A stretch of DNA of 64,000 nt. Origin: Bacillus cereus ATCC 14579 (GTDB taxonomy: Bacteria; Bacillota; Bacilli; Bacillales; Bacillaceae_G). Of this stretch, positions 26,374-36,116 are shown piece by piece. The notes beneath the pieces were generated by a model. The model ran no database searches and was not told where the DNA came from. It saw only the letters and a program-made list of their open reading frames with translations. Each line of letters starts with the position of its first letter. Within the stretch, counting starts at the first letter, position 1. Where the stretch lies: the NCBI RefSeq assembly GCF_000007825.1, contig NC_004722.1:2892501-2956500 (forward strand). The letters are read 5' to 3'. Position numbers and translations under genes: made by a program.

Positions 26374-27359
26374 GACATTTCCCCCTTATGCAAATTCTTT
26401 CTTTTCTCCGCTAAGAATTGATGTAATTTGAAATGTCTCATAATAACTGAAAGAATAAGGATAATACCTATTACTACATTGGATTGTTCATTTGTTAAAC
26501 CCGTCATTTGCAAGCCATACTGCATGAGCCCAATAAAAATACTCGCTAGTACAGTACCAATAATACTTCCTTTTCCCCCCGTAATAAGTGTCCCGCCTAA
26601 TACGACTGCTGTAATGATTGGTAAAATTGTTTCACTTCCCATATCAGCACGTGCGGAACCAAAATATGCGGTTAAGAAAGCACCTCCTAATCCACCTCCT
26701 AACCCGGAAAGTATGTAAGCGATAATGACTACTTTTTTCGTTTTAATCCCGGTGTATTTTGCTGTATTTTCGTTCGCACCTGTTAATTTTACATGGCGCC
26801 CGTATATAGTTCGGTGAAATAATACAGTACATAAAACTGTTAATACGATCAGTAGCCATAATAAATTCGGTATTCCTATAAAACTACCGTTTGCCAGTTG
26901 TACAAATGTGTCAGGTAAACCGCTTATTCCTTCGTACCCAGAAGCACCTGCCCCTCCTGAAATGACGAGGGCAATTCCCCCGTATAAAAACATCGTTCCG
27001 AGTGTAACGACGAGTGGTTCTACATCCGTCATTTTTATAATGAGTCCGTTTAAAGCGCCTGCTAAACAACTAATTATTAGGGCGATTATAACAGCAAACA
27101 AAATAGGTATTCCGTTCATCCAAAGTACACCGATTAAGATTGAAGTGAGCCCCATTATTGAGCCGATCGATACATCAATTCCTCCTGTTACTATAACAAA
27201 AGTCATTGGTATCGCCGCAATTGCGATAAATAGGAAATCATTTGTACTAAAAAGGAGATTACTAATATTTAAGAAATCACTATTTATTAAACTAAAAAGG
27301 ATGAATTCTACAAGAAGTAATACAATTAGAACCCCTTCCCATCTATATACATACTTCAT
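26370..27359 (-). CDS. lsrD: AI-2 ABC transporter permease LsrD
   Basis: A 329-residue membrane permease of the ribose/AI-2 type, with about nine hydrophobic segments and the conserved GGIDVSIGSIMGL (near residue 60) and VVLGGTLITGGKGSIIGT near the C-terminus. The ATG at 27359 has AAAGGAGG upstream and overlaps the lsrC stop as ATGA. Together with LsrC it should form the membrane channel for AI-2 import. Confidence 0.9.
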   Translation of the reverse strand: MKYVYRWEGVLIVLLLVEFILFSLINSDFLNISNLLFSTNDFLFIAIAAIPMTFVIVTGGIDVSIGSIMGLTSILIGVLWMNGIPILFAVIIALIISCLAGALNGLIIKMTDVEPLVVTLGTMFLYGGIALVISGGAGASGYEGISGLPDTFVQLANGSFIGIPNLLWLLIVLTVLCTVLFHRTIYGRHVKLTGANENTAKYTGIKTKKVVIIAYILSGLGGGLGGAFLTAYFGSARADMGSETILPIITAVVLGGTLITGGKGSIIGTVLASIFIGLMQYGLQMTGLTNEQSNVVIGIILILSVIMRHFKLHQFLAEKRKNLHKGEMS

Positions 27360-28309
27360 AGATTCATCCTCCTTTCTGCCTTCCACTTTTTCATAACACT
27401 ATCTAATATGATGATAAGTAATAATAAAAAACCTGAAATAGCATTATTCCAAAATGCTGGTATTTTTAAAAAGACGAGTGAGCTACTTATTGTTTCTAAA
27501 AATAACGCTCCTAATGCAGCTCCAAATAAAGATCCTGTTCCTCCTTTTAAATGAATTCCTCCTAGTACAGCGGCTGCGATTACTTGTAATTCTAATCCTG
27601 TACCTGTTTGATTTGGCACGAAACCGATATTCATAACAAATATGCAACCAGCGAGCGCAGCGCTTATGCCTGAAATCATAAACGCATATATCTTCACTTT
27701 ATTTACAGGTATACCAATAAGCCTCGCGCCATCTTCATTATCACCTACCGCATAAAAGTATCTTCCCAATGGCACTTTTCTTAAAAAGAAGTATAGTAGT
27801 AGTAAAATAATAAGAACGAACCATACAGTTATAGGTAAACCAAGAATGATGATAGATGACAGCTGCTTAAAATCGTTTGGAATATCTTCAATCCACTTCC
27901 CGCCTGTGAAAATTAACATTGTACCTCTAATAATTCCTAACATGCCTAATGTCATAATAATGGCTGGTACCCGAAACTTCGCAACTCCAATACCATTTAC
28001 GAAACCAATAATGGCCCCAAGTATAATAGCTACAAATATCGACAAGAATGCACTATACCCATTCGTTAACATCATTCCGCAAACTGCTGCACTTAACCCC
28101 ATGCTTGAACCAACTGATACATCTATATTTTTCGTAAATAAGACGAACGATTGACCGATTGCTAGCACGACTAAAATAACGCTTGATTTCATCAGTAAAG
28201 ATAACGAGTTAAATTGAATAAAACTAGGGTTTATCATTCCTACAATAGCTATATAAATTAGTAGTAACAGTATGATAGACGTTTCATGCATTTTTAACAT
28301 ATGTTTCAT
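27356..28309 (-). CDS. lsrC: AI-2 ABC transporter permease LsrC
   Basis: A 317-residue permease paired with LsrD, with about nine membrane segments, the motif NIDVSVGSSMGL near residue 60, and AAVLGGIHLKGGTGSLFGA near 240. The start overlaps the lsrA stop by 4 bp (ATGA), which implies translational coupling. Expression may therefore suffer from the frameshift in lsrA. Confidence 0.9.
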   Translation of the reverse strand: MKHMLKMHETSIILLLLIYIAIVGMINPSFIQFNSLSLLMKSSVILVVLAIGQSFVLFTKNIDVSVGSSMGLSAAVCGMMLTNGYSAFLSIFVAIILGAIIGFVNGIGVAKFRVPAIIMTLGMLGIIRGTMLIFTGGKWIEDIPNDFKQLSSIIILGLPITVWFVLIILLLLYFFLRKVPLGRYFYAVGDNEDGARLIGIPVNKVKIYAFMISGISAALAGCIFVMNIGFVPNQTGTGLELQVIAAAVLGGIHLKGGTGSLFGAALGALFLETISSSLVFLKIPAFWNNAISGFLLLLIIILDSVMKKWKAERRMNL

Positions 28310-29789
28310 TCCGCTACACCTCCGTATGCAAGGCGTGTAACTTCATTCACACTCAGTTGTTCTTTTTCCATATGAGAAACAAATCGCCCATTTCTCATTA
28401 CATATACACGGTTTACTAATTGGACAATTTCTTCAACATCTGAAGAGATTAATAAAATTGCGAGTCCTTCCCTTTTCATTTTTTTTATCGTCTCATACAC
28501 TTCAAGCCTTGCTTTCGCATCAATTCCGCGAGTCGGCTCATCAAGAATAATAATTTTAGGATTACATGCAAGATACTTCGCAAGCACGACCTTCTGCTGA
28601 TTACCTCCTGATAAAGATGCCAGTTCTTTATTCATATCCTGTACAACAATTCGGAACTGTTCTATAAACGAATTAACTAAAGCGCTTTCTTTTTCTTTAT
28701 TTATAAAAAAGCGATTATTTTGATATAAACTTGCTGCTGCAATATTTTCTTTAACAGAAGCAATTGAGAAAATTCCATTCCTCGCCCTATCCTCTGGCAC
28801 ATAAACTAGTCCTTCGTCTAGCCTTTTATGCAAAGAACACGTATCAATTGATTTTCCACCCAATAAGATAGACCCTGATTTTATAGTTTTCAATCCAAAT
28901 ATCGCTTCTGCTAATTCCGTTCTGCCAGATCCTATAATGCCAGCAACACCTACAACCTCACCCGCATGTACAGTGAATGATATATTTTCGAATGCGTGAC
29001 CATTTATATCAACCACTTCTAATATTTTTTTCGTCTTTACTGTCTCTTGAACTACTTCTATTTTCTCTTTCTGTTTATATCCTTTTGGCAATAGTCCCTC
29101 CATCAGCATGTCATATGTATAGTCACATACATCACCTTGGCTTACAACCATTCCATCACGTAGTATTGCTACTTTGTTGGCAATTTCAAAGATTTCTGGA
29201 AAACGATGCGTAATATAAATCATCCCAATTCCTTTTTCTTGTAAACTTTTCATCAACACAAAAAGACTCTTAATTTCGTGTGTTGTTAATGTCGATGTTG
29301 GCTCATCTAGAATAAGAATCTCAGCTTCTCTTATTAATCCTCTAACGATTTCTACTAACTGTTGTTGCGCAATCGATAATGTTCCTCCTAGTTTATTAAG
29401 GTCAATATCCCATCCTAAGCTGCTAATCAATTGCTGAATCTGTACTTTTAGTTTCTTTTTCTTTTCTTTTAACCCGATACATATATTTTCTTCAATAGTC
29501 ATATGCGGAAAAATGAGTGGTTCTTGCGGTATTAAATAAATACCTTTTCGGTGTGCTTCTGATGGATTTGAAAACTGTTGCTTCCTTCCTTTTACATACA
29601 TCTCTCCATCATCATACGAATATAACCCCGTTAATATTTTCATTAATGTTGATTTCCCGGCGCCATTTACTCCCCCACTAAAGCGTATATATCTCCGCGC
29701 TCTACTTGTAAGTTCACTTCTTTTAATACAAGTTGATTTAAAAACGCCTTACTCATTTTCTTTACTTGTAATAAAGGTACGTTCTCCAC
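28306..29789 (-). pseudogene. lsrA: AI-2 ABC transporter ATPase LsrA, frameshifted in the first P-loop
   Basis: The GTG at 29789 follows AGGTGA and encodes ENVPLLQVKKMSKAFL... through VERGDIYALVGE, then TAA. In the shifted frame the rest of the Walker A follows at once (NGAGKSTLMKILTG) and continues for about 445 codons: two ABC ATPase modules with LSIAQQQLVEIVRGL, LILDEPTST, then LSGGNQQKVVLAKYL and IILDEPTRG. The sequence GTGGGGGAGTAAATGGC fits a 2-bp (GT) insertion into codons for VGENGAGKS, at about 29666-29676. Full-length LsrA cannot be made unless frameshifting occurs. LsrA is the only energy subunit in this operon. Confidence 0.82.
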
Positions 29790-29986
29790 ATGATGTCACC
29801 TGCCTTTATCCAGAACATTTTTTGAGAAAATGATTATTTGTTCTACTTGTTTTGTAGCATTGTATATTCCTTTTTTTATATCTAGAACACTTTTTTCTAC
29901 GTACTATTAATCGTTTCAACTGGAATAAACAAAATATATGGTACATATGTTTAAGCTGTGGTCAATTGTTGAAAGGGATGAAGAGT
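29790..29986. promoter_or_regulatory. Divergent lsrA/lsrR control region
   Basis: This stretch must hold the promoters of both lsr transcripts. AGAACA occurs at 29812-29817 and 29884-29889, and its complement TGTTCT at 29839-29844, giving two inverted pairs that could be LsrR operators. No strong consensus promoter was identified. Confidence 0.45.
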
Positions 29987-30919
29987 ATGACTCAGCTGAA
30001 CTTTGAAGAAAATTTATTAACTAAAGTAGCTTGGTACTATTATAAAGACCAATTAACACAACAGGAGATCGCGTCACTTCTTCATATTTCAAGAAATAAA
30101 GTCGTCCGGTTATTAGATAAAGCGCGAAGTGAAGGTATCGTTACATTTCACGTAAAAGGGACTGGTTTGCACTGTTTAAGTATTGAGCGTGACCTAATGA
30201 AAAAATTCCACTTAAAAGATGCTTTTATTATCCCTACCCCAGTAAACAATTATCACGCTTCTCTCGGAAAAGCTGCTGCACAATATTTAGAAACTCATCT
30301 CCAGCAAGGTGATTTACTCGGTATTGGCTGGGGAGAAACAATTAGCAAAATGCTAGAAAACATTCATTTTGAAAGTTCTATCAACCTTTCAATCGTAACG
30401 CTCACAGGCGGGGTAAATCACTATCTCCCGAGAAAACAAAACTATTTACACTACATGCAAGGCGAACTTCACATTATCCCTACGCCGTTTCTAGCGTCTA
30501 CAACCGAAATGGCACAAAGTATTCTATCAGAACCGAGTGTAAAAGATATGCTTCAAGTCGCTTCACTTGCTCATACGGCTGTTGTCGGTATTGGGGGATT
30601 ATCTCAAGACGCTACGATTGTAAAAGAAGAAAAATTAACACTACGTGAGATGACATATATTCGTAGTCAAAACGGTGCTGGCGATATTTTAGGACAGTTT
30701 TATAATACAAATGGCGATTTATTAGAGCTCTCGCATCACAATCGTCTAATTGGCACGCCCCTCTCTATTTTGCGCAATATGAAGCATGTCGTCGGTGTTG
30801 CTGGAGGTACTGAAAAGATAGATGCAATTTGTGGTGCCTTAAAAGGAAAGTTTATTCATTCATTAATTACCGATGAGGAAACTGCCCTCTCCTTATTACG
30901 AAAGGATGGTGATTGTTAA
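29987..30919 (+). CDS. lsrR: LsrR-type SorC-family transcriptional regulator
   Basis: A 310-residue DeoR/SorC regulator. The N-terminal HTH (QLTQQEIASLLHISRNKVVR, about residues 21-40) is followed by a sugar-phosphate-binding domain with GIGWGETISKML and a C-terminal GVAGGTEKIDAICGALKG. In enteric bacteria LsrR represses the lsr operon until phospho-AI-2 binds. It is divergent from lsrACDB and overlaps lsrK by one base (TAATG). The ATG at 29987 best fits the AAAGGG site. Confidence 0.9.
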   Translation: MTQLNFEENLLTKVAWYYYKDQLTQQEIASLLHISRNKVVRLLDKARSEGIVTFHVKGTGLHCLSIERDLMKKFHLKDAFIIPTPVNNYHASLGKAAAQYLETHLQQGDLLGIGWGETISKMLENIHFESSINLSIVTLTGGVNHYLPRKQNYLHYMQGELHIIPTPFLASTTEMAQSILSEPSVKDMLQVASLAHTAVVGIGGLSQDATIVKEEKLTLREMTYIRSQNGAGDILGQFYNTNGDLLELSHHNRLIGTPLSILRNMKHVVGVAGGTEKIDAICGALKGKFIHSLITDEETALSLLRKDGDC

Positions 30920-32481
30920 TGTCCCATTTATTAGCTTTCGATGCTGGTACAGGGAGCATTCGAGCAGTTCTTTTTGATTTACATGGTAATCAAATTGCAG
31001 TAAGTCAAAAAGAATGGATTCACAAATCTGACCTTCGTTATCCAGGCTCTATGAACTTTGATGTAGTAGAAAATTGGAAGCTAGTACAAGAATGTACGAA
31101 AGAGGTGCTTCAAAAAAGCAACACTCCTGCCTCTTCTATTCTTGCTATTAGCGCTACAAGTATGCGAGAAGGATTTGTTTTATATGATCAAGATGGGCAA
31201 GAAATATGGGCGTGTGCAAATGTTGATGGGCGCGCATCCGTCGAAGTTAGTGAATTAAAAGAAATTCGGTCACATCTTGAAAAAGATTTATATACAAAGT
31301 CTGGTCAAACTTTTTCATTAGGTGCTTTACCACGCCTACTCTGGATAAAAAAACATGAACCCGACGTCTATAATAATATTCACTCTTTTACAATGTTAAA
31401 CGATTGGATTTTATATAAACTAAGCGGCGTACTACAAATCGATCCCTCAAACGGATGCACGTCAGGTATTTTTGACTTACAAAATAGAGTGTGGGATAAC
31501 GATGTCGCTAAGGAGTGCGGCCTATCTTTGCCATTTTCACCAACAGTAAATGAAGCTGGTACAGTAATTGGCAACGTTACAAAAGAGTGTGCAGCATTAA
31601 CTGGATTACGTGAAGGGATTCCTGTCGTCGCCGGGGGTGGAGATGCTCAAATGGCATCGCTCGGAACAGGAATCGTGAAACCGAATCAAACGTTAATATG
31701 CGGGGGGAGCTTTTGGCAACAAGAAGTGAATGTTACTGAGCCAATAACAGATCCACATGCTGCGATTCGAGTAAATTGTCACGTTGTTCCGAACCTATGG
31801 CAATATGAAACAATCGCCTTTTTCCCAGGTCTCGTTATGCGCTGGTTTCGAGACGCTTTTTGCCAAGAAGAAAAGAAACTTGCTGATAAACTCGGTGTAG
31901 ATGCTTATGAATTACTAGAAGAACAAGCGAAAGACGTACCTGTCGGTTCACATGGCATTATCCCTACTTTTTCAAACGTTATGAACTACATTTCTTGGCG
32001 TCATGCCGCACCTTCTTTTTTAAATTTAAGTTTAGACGCTGACAAATGCGGAAAAAAAGAACTGTTTCGTGCTATTGAAGAAAATGCAGCCTTCATTACA
32101 CTTGGAAACTTAAAATTAATAAAAAATCTAACTGGCACATTCCCTTCTGAAGTTATTTTTGCTGGCGGTGCCGCTAAAGGAAAACTATGGCCACAAATTC
32201 TATCAGACGTACTCGGTATTCCTGTAAAAGTACCTGTTGTGAAAGAAGCAGCTGCTTTAGGAACTGCGATTGCTGCTGGAGTTGGTGCTGGCATATATTC
32301 ATCTATGGAAGAAACTGCCGAAGAGTTTGTACAGTGGGAGCAAACATTCGAACCAGTTACTGAAAATCACGAACTATATAAAGAGTTCTATGAAACATGG
32401 AAAACTGTATATGACAGTCAGCTCGCTTTAGCTGATAAAGGGCTCCCCTCACATATGTGGACTGCGCCTGGTGCACTGTAA
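30919..32481 (+). CDS. lsrK: Autoinducer-2 kinase
   Basis: A 520-residue FGGY-family kinase that phosphorylates imported AI-2 (DPD), trapping it in the cell and making the LsrR ligand. N-terminal ATP-site motif LLAFDAGTGSIRAVLFD; FGGY-type C-terminal region VIFAGGAAKGKLWPQILSDV; substrate region ISATSMREGFVLYD. The start has AAGGATGG upstream and shares a base with the lsrR stop. It is intact, unlike lsrA. Confidence 0.93.
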   Translation: MSHLLAFDAGTGSIRAVLFDLHGNQIAVSQKEWIHKSDLRYPGSMNFDVVENWKLVQECTKEVLQKSNTPASSILAISATSMREGFVLYDQDGQEIWACANVDGRASVEVSELKEIRSHLEKDLYTKSGQTFSLGALPRLLWIKKHEPDVYNNIHSFTMLNDWILYKLSGVLQIDPSNGCTSGIFDLQNRVWDNDVAKECGLSLPFSPTVNEAGTVIGNVTKECAALTGLREGIPVVAGGGDAQMASLGTGIVKPNQTLICGGSFWQQEVNVTEPITDPHAAIRVNCHVVPNLWQYETIAFFPGLVMRWFRDAFCQEEKKLADKLGVDAYELLEEQAKDVPVGSHGIIPTFSNVMNYISWRHAAPSFLNLSLDADKCGKKELFRAIEENAAFITLGNLKLIKNLTGTFPSEVIFAGGAAKGKLWPQILSDVLGIPVKVPVVKEAAALGTAIAAGVGAGIYSSMEETAEEFVQWEQTFEPVTENHELYKEFYETWKTVYDSQLALADKGLPSHMWTAPGAL

Positions 32482-32506
32482 CACATTACATAAAGGAGTG
32501 AACTGT

Positions 32507-32869
32507 ATGTTAAAAGCGAATGAAAATGACTTCTCCTATCGCTTCGGTGATAACGGGCCGAAATATTTAATACAAGGTCCAAATATTGATCTTGGCCTTG
32601 TTGTCATTCAACCGGGCCAGGAGTTTCAAAACCATTATCATACGACGTGCGAAGAGGTCTTTTATGCATTAGAAGGTGAAATAGATTTCTATGTGAATAA
32701 TGAAAGAGTTCCAATTAAACAAGGTGATGTCCTGCAAGTTCGTCCTCATGAATCTCACTATCTTATTAACCATTCTGACAAACCTTTTAAAGCTGTTTTT
32801 ATTAAGTCACCACATTTACCAAATAAAGATACTGTACAAACGGAAAATCCAACATTAACGAAGGAGTGA
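32507..32869 (+). CDS. Cupin-domain protein in the lsr locus
   Basis: A 120-residue single-cupin protein. The metal-site motif HYHTTCEEVFYALEGEIDF (about residues 40-58) and a second motif DVLQVRPHESHYLIN are both complete. It lies between lsrK and lsrF, where enteric lsr loci instead have lsrG near lsrF. It may process phospho-AI-2, perhaps the isomerisation done by LsrG; this is inference from position only. The ATG at 32507 has AAAGGAG upstream. Confidence 0.85.
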   Translation: MLKANENDFSYRFGDNGPKYLIQGPNIDLGLVVIQPGQEFQNHYHTTCEEVFYALEGEIDFYVNNERVPIKQGDVLQVRPHESHYLINHSDKPFKAVFIKSPHLPNKDTVQTENPTLTKE

Positions 32870-32875
32870 TTTGGA

Positions 32876-33658
32876 ATGACTTGGGGATTTAAAAATCGAT
32901 TAAATACAATTTTACCTGATGGTAGAGCGGTTATGTTAGCAATAGATCACGGTTATTTCTTAGGACCAATTCACGGACTAGAACAACCACTTGAAACAGT
33001 AAAAAACTTACTTCCTTATACAGACTCCCTCTTTTTAACGCGCGGTGTACTTAGCTCCTGTATTCCTGAAAACTGCAGCACACCGATGGTTATGCGTGTA
33101 TCTGGCGGCGCTACTGTCGTCGGTAAAGATTTAGCGAATGAAACAATTGTTACACCTGTAAAAGAAGCAGTGAAGCAAAACGCAATTGGCGTTGGTGTTT
33201 CTGTTTTTGTCGGATCAGACTATGAAACACAAACTGTTTCGAATCTCGCAAATGTAGTCTCTGAAGCTCACGATTACGGCCTACCTGTACTCGGCATTAC
33301 CGCAGTCGCAAAAGAATTACAAAAACGTGAAGCTCGCTTTCTAGCACTTGCTTCCCGCGTATGTGTTGAAATGGGTGCTGATATTATTAAAACGTATTAC
33401 TGCGAGGGATTCGAAAAAATAACGAGCACATGCCCTGCCCCAGTCGTCATCGCAGGTGGCCCAAAACTAGATTCAATTGAAGACGCATTAAACATTACGT
33501 ACAATGCGCTGCAAGAAGGCGCAATTGGAGTAGACATGGGCCGAAACATATGGCAATCCGAGCACCCAGCTGCGATGATTCAAGCGATACATGGCATTGT
33601 GAAGAATGGATTGAATGTGAAAGAGGCGCTTGAACTTTATGATGATGTGAAGAATTAA
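32876..33658 (+). CDS. lsrF: Phospho-AI-2 thiolase LsrF
   Basis: A 260-residue class I aldolase-fold enzyme. In E. coli LsrF transfers an acetyl group from 3-hydroxy-5-phosphonooxypentane-2,4-dione to CoA, ending AI-2 breakdown. The start AIDHGYFLGP, the catalytic-lysine strand GADIIKTYYCEGF, and VVIAGGPK and VDMGRNIWQSEHP match the family. It is seven bases after the cupin gene, last of lsrR-lsrK-cupin-lsrF, and followed by a strong terminator. Confidence 0.92.
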   Translation: MTWGFKNRLNTILPDGRAVMLAIDHGYFLGPIHGLEQPLETVKNLLPYTDSLFLTRGVLSSCIPENCSTPMVMRVSGGATVVGKDLANETIVTPVKEAVKQNAIGVGVSVFVGSDYETQTVSNLANVVSEAHDYGLPVLGITAVAKELQKREARFLALASRVCVEMGADIIKTYYCEGFEKITSTCPAPVVIAGGPKLDSIEDALNITYNALQEGAIGVDMGRNIWQSEHPAAMIQAIHGIVKNGLNVKEALELYDDVKN

Positions 33659-33663
33659 TGTGA

Positions 33664-33695
33664 AAAGACAGACTATTTATTAGTCTGTCTTTTTT
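33664..33695 (+). terminator. Terminator after lsrF
   Basis: A 12-bp stem AAAGACAGACTA/TAGTCTGTCTTT with a T run. Confidence 0.88.
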
Positions 33696-33767
33696 ACTTT
33701 ACAGTGAAACTTTCTTAATCCGTCTTCTAATATGATACATACTTAAATTCTATACACCTTCAAATGA

Positions 33768-34187
33768 TTACTCTTGATGATTACTATTAAGCTTTGAAAC
33801 TTTCTTACCTTCTCTGTAATCAAGACAAGACACCTCAATTAATAAGCCATTAAATACTGTAAAATAAAAACCATAACTACTACCTCTCATCGTATACGGT
33901 TCCTTGTCTATTTCAATGCCACCAGCTACTAAACGATTATATGTTTGATCAACTTCATTTGAAGTATCCACTAAAAAACCAATATGAAAAGCTTCTGGAT
34001 ACATCACTTCCTTATTCCCCTTAAATGCTTTGGGGTCGCTTAGCACCAGTATAAATCCACTCTCATCACTCATTACTAATAATGCCTTTCCCTTTTGCTC
34101 TAAAAATTGAAAATCAAAAAATGTTTCAAAGAAATGTCTCGCTTCTGATAAATCATCAACACATAAATTCAAATGATTTAACTTCAT
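33768..34187 (-). CDS. VOC-family (glyoxalase/bleomycin-resistance-like) protein
   Basis: A 139-residue VOC protein starting MKLNHLNLCVDDLSEARHFF, with a second module AFHIGFLVDTSNEVDQTYNR and an ending NGLLIEVSCLD. Possible metal ligands are His-5, a Glu in the middle and the final Glu. The substrate is unknown. The start has AAGGAGATGAG upstream. It is a single gene. Confidence 0.82.
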   Translation of the reverse strand: MKLNHLNLCVDDLSEARHFFETFFDFQFLEQKGKALLVMSDESGFILVLSDPKAFKGNKEVMYPEAFHIGFLVDTSNEVDQTYNRLVAGGIEIDKEPYTMRGSSYGFYFTVFNGLLIEVSCLDYREGKKVSKLNSNHQE

Positions 34188-34370
34188 TCACTCATCTCCT
34201 TTTAAGCAGAGAGTATGTAGACTCATTTTCATAACACTTAAATATGCAAGGTAAGATATTCAAGCGTTCCGTCTAAGACTATGCTTTATAAGTCTAATAC
34301 TTTTCTCCATAGCCTAGAACGTTTTTTAAATGAATGAAAGATTTCCTATCATTCCCATCCCCCCAGTAAT

Positions 34371-34412
34371 AAAAAAGAGGATACATGATTGCTTCTACAA
34401 CATGTATCCTCT
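34371..34412 (-). terminator. Terminator after the heme-monooxygenase-like gene
   Basis: AGAGGATACATG pairs with CATGTATCCTCT and is followed by six T on the minus strand. The stretch between it and the VOC gene at 34187 shows nothing recognisable. Confidence 0.85.
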
Positions 34413-34421
34413 GCTTGTATA

Positions 34422-34748
34422 TTACGACTGCTGATAAGCCGCTTTTGATGATTTCACATAATAAACTGCGTGATCCACATTAATGATATGATCTGGTTTT
34501 GGTTTACCACGGCCCGCTCTATGTCCAGCTAAGTGTTCTTCACTTGTTTCCCAGTTTTTCCATGCTTCTTCAGATTCCCAGCGAATCATAACGACTACTT
34601 CTTCGTCGCCGCGTCTTACTTTTTTCACAAGAACACTTAAGTCAATAAAGCCTTCAAATTTTTCAATAATACCTTCTCCAGTAAAACGTTCTACAACTAT
34701 ATTTGATGTACCTTCTTTTACTGTAAATGTTTTCGTTTCGATAAACAT
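34422..34748 (-). CDS. HmoA/IsdG-like heme-degrading monooxygenase (ABM fold)
   Basis: A 108-residue antibiotic-biosynthesis-monooxygenase-fold protein. It begins MFIETKTFTVKEGTSNIVV, followed by VVVMIRWESEEAWKNWETSEEH, where Trp and His match residues used by heme-degrading IsdG/HmoA enzymes. Such enzymes free iron from heme in the cytoplasm. It stands alone, outside any isd operon, like B. subtilis HmoA. The ATG at 34748 has GAAGGAG upstream; a GTG three codons earlier overlaps that site. Confidence 0.8.
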   Translation of the reverse strand: MFIETKTFTVKEGTSNIVVERFTGEGIIEKFEGFIDLSVLVKKVRRGDEEVVVMIRWESEEAWKNWETSEEHLAGHRAGRGKPKPDHIINVDHAVYYVKSSKAAYQQS

Positions 34749-34844
34749 ATATCCCACTCCTTCATTGTAATACGAATACTACTATACTTTTATTATAGTT
34801 GATTATGATAATTATTTTCAATTATAAAGTTTAAATTTTTCGAA

Positions 34845-36065
34845 TTATGCTGTTTTCTCTTCTATCGCCTCATCTAAAAATTTGAAATATGGGAGTAAGA
34901 TTCCGATTAAAGAAGTGACACATATAATTGAACCGATAATAAAGTATAGTGCTCTTACTCCCCACATTTCACTCAATATGCCCCCTACTAACACACCTAA
35001 CGGCATAGCGGATCGTATGAAAAATAATCGCACCGAAAATATTTGTCCTATCATATTGTTCGGAACTGATTGTTGGCATATCGTTGTGTTATAAACATTG
35101 AAAAAGGCAATACAAACACCTGCAACTATTTCAATTATTACCGCCATTACAATACTGTGGTTAAAACCTAGCGAAATGTATGTGAGTCCCCCGATAAACA
35201 ATCCTCCAAGCATAAGTATACGCCTGCTTTTATATGTTACTTTTCCGACTAGTATAGATCCAACTACATAGCCAAGTGGGAATCCGGCCATAAAATAACC
35301 AAATTCCGCATATCCCGCTGACAGCTCGTCTTTTATATAAGGAAGATTTGTAACCATCGTTACCCCAACTCCAAATTGCACGAAAGTAAGAAATATACCG
35401 AGCCAAACGATGATTGGTTTTGTAAAAAAATATGTAAAACCGTGAAGAAACTGTCCAAGCCACGTTTTCCGAATAGGTTGCGACGTTCTATTTTCTTTTA
35501 TATAAAGTAAGAAAGCACCACTAACAAATAAACAAATGCATACGAAAGATAATGTAAGTTCTGTTCCAATGAAATGAATGACTACTCCACCTAATACTGG
35601 CGCAAGAAACATCATAAGGCGAGTCATTCCATCAATGTACGCATTCGCATCTTGAAGTTGTTCTTTCCTTACAATGCTCGGTGTAATGGCTTGACTTGCA
35701 GGTGTATAAAGTGGTGTAATAAGTCCCACTACTATTTGAACAACATAAATGTGCCAAACTTCTATACTACCTGAAACTAGCATCACTAAAGGTAATAAAA
35801 ATACGGACGCTCGTATCCATTGTGAAAAAATCATAATCCACTTCCGGCTCCATTTATCAATAAATGGGCCGCTGATTAATTGCAGTATGAGTGATGGGAT
35901 GAAATATAATAACCACATACTACTTAAAGCCATTTCTGATCCTGTTAACTCATATACTAGAATTGAATTACATAACGTTCCGAAAGCCCCTCCTAATTCT
36001 GAGATTGCACTACCAATCCACATAAAAAAAAACGAACGATTTTTCAATACATTTTTCAATTTCAT
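34845..36065 (-). CDS. MFS transporter, macrolide-efflux-like
   Basis: A 406-residue membrane protein with about 12 hydrophobic segments. The loop-2 motif GPFIDKWSRKWIM matches the MFS signature. The N-terminus LKNRSFFFMWIGSAISELG and the overall size match the MFS_3/Mef-like group that exports drugs or other solutes. The substrate is unknown. It lies 51 bp downstream of an ArsR-type regulator on the same strand, suggesting a regulator-exporter operon. Confidence 0.87.
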   Translation of the reverse strand: MKLKNVLKNRSFFFMWIGSAISELGGAFGTLCNSILVYELTGSEMALSSMWLLYFIPSLILQLISGPFIDKWSRKWIMIFSQWIRASVFLLPLVMLVSGSIEVWHIYVVQIVVGLITPLYTPASQAITPSIVRKEQLQDANAYIDGMTRLMMFLAPVLGGVVIHFIGTELTLSFVCICLFVSGAFLLYIKENRTSQPIRKTWLGQFLHGFTYFFTKPIIVWLGIFLTFVQFGVGVTMVTNLPYIKDELSAGYAEFGYFMAGFPLGYVVGSILVGKVTYKSRRILMLGGLFIGGLTYISLGFNHSIVMAVIIEIVAGVCIAFFNVYNTTICQQSVPNNMIGQIFSVRLFFIRSAMPLGVLVGGILSEMWGVRALYFIIGSIICVTSLIGILLPYFKFLDEAIEEKTA

Positions 36066-36116
36066 ACACCAACTTTTCTTTTATATTCCTCCCTTTATGT
36101 ACATTCTCGTTGTTAA

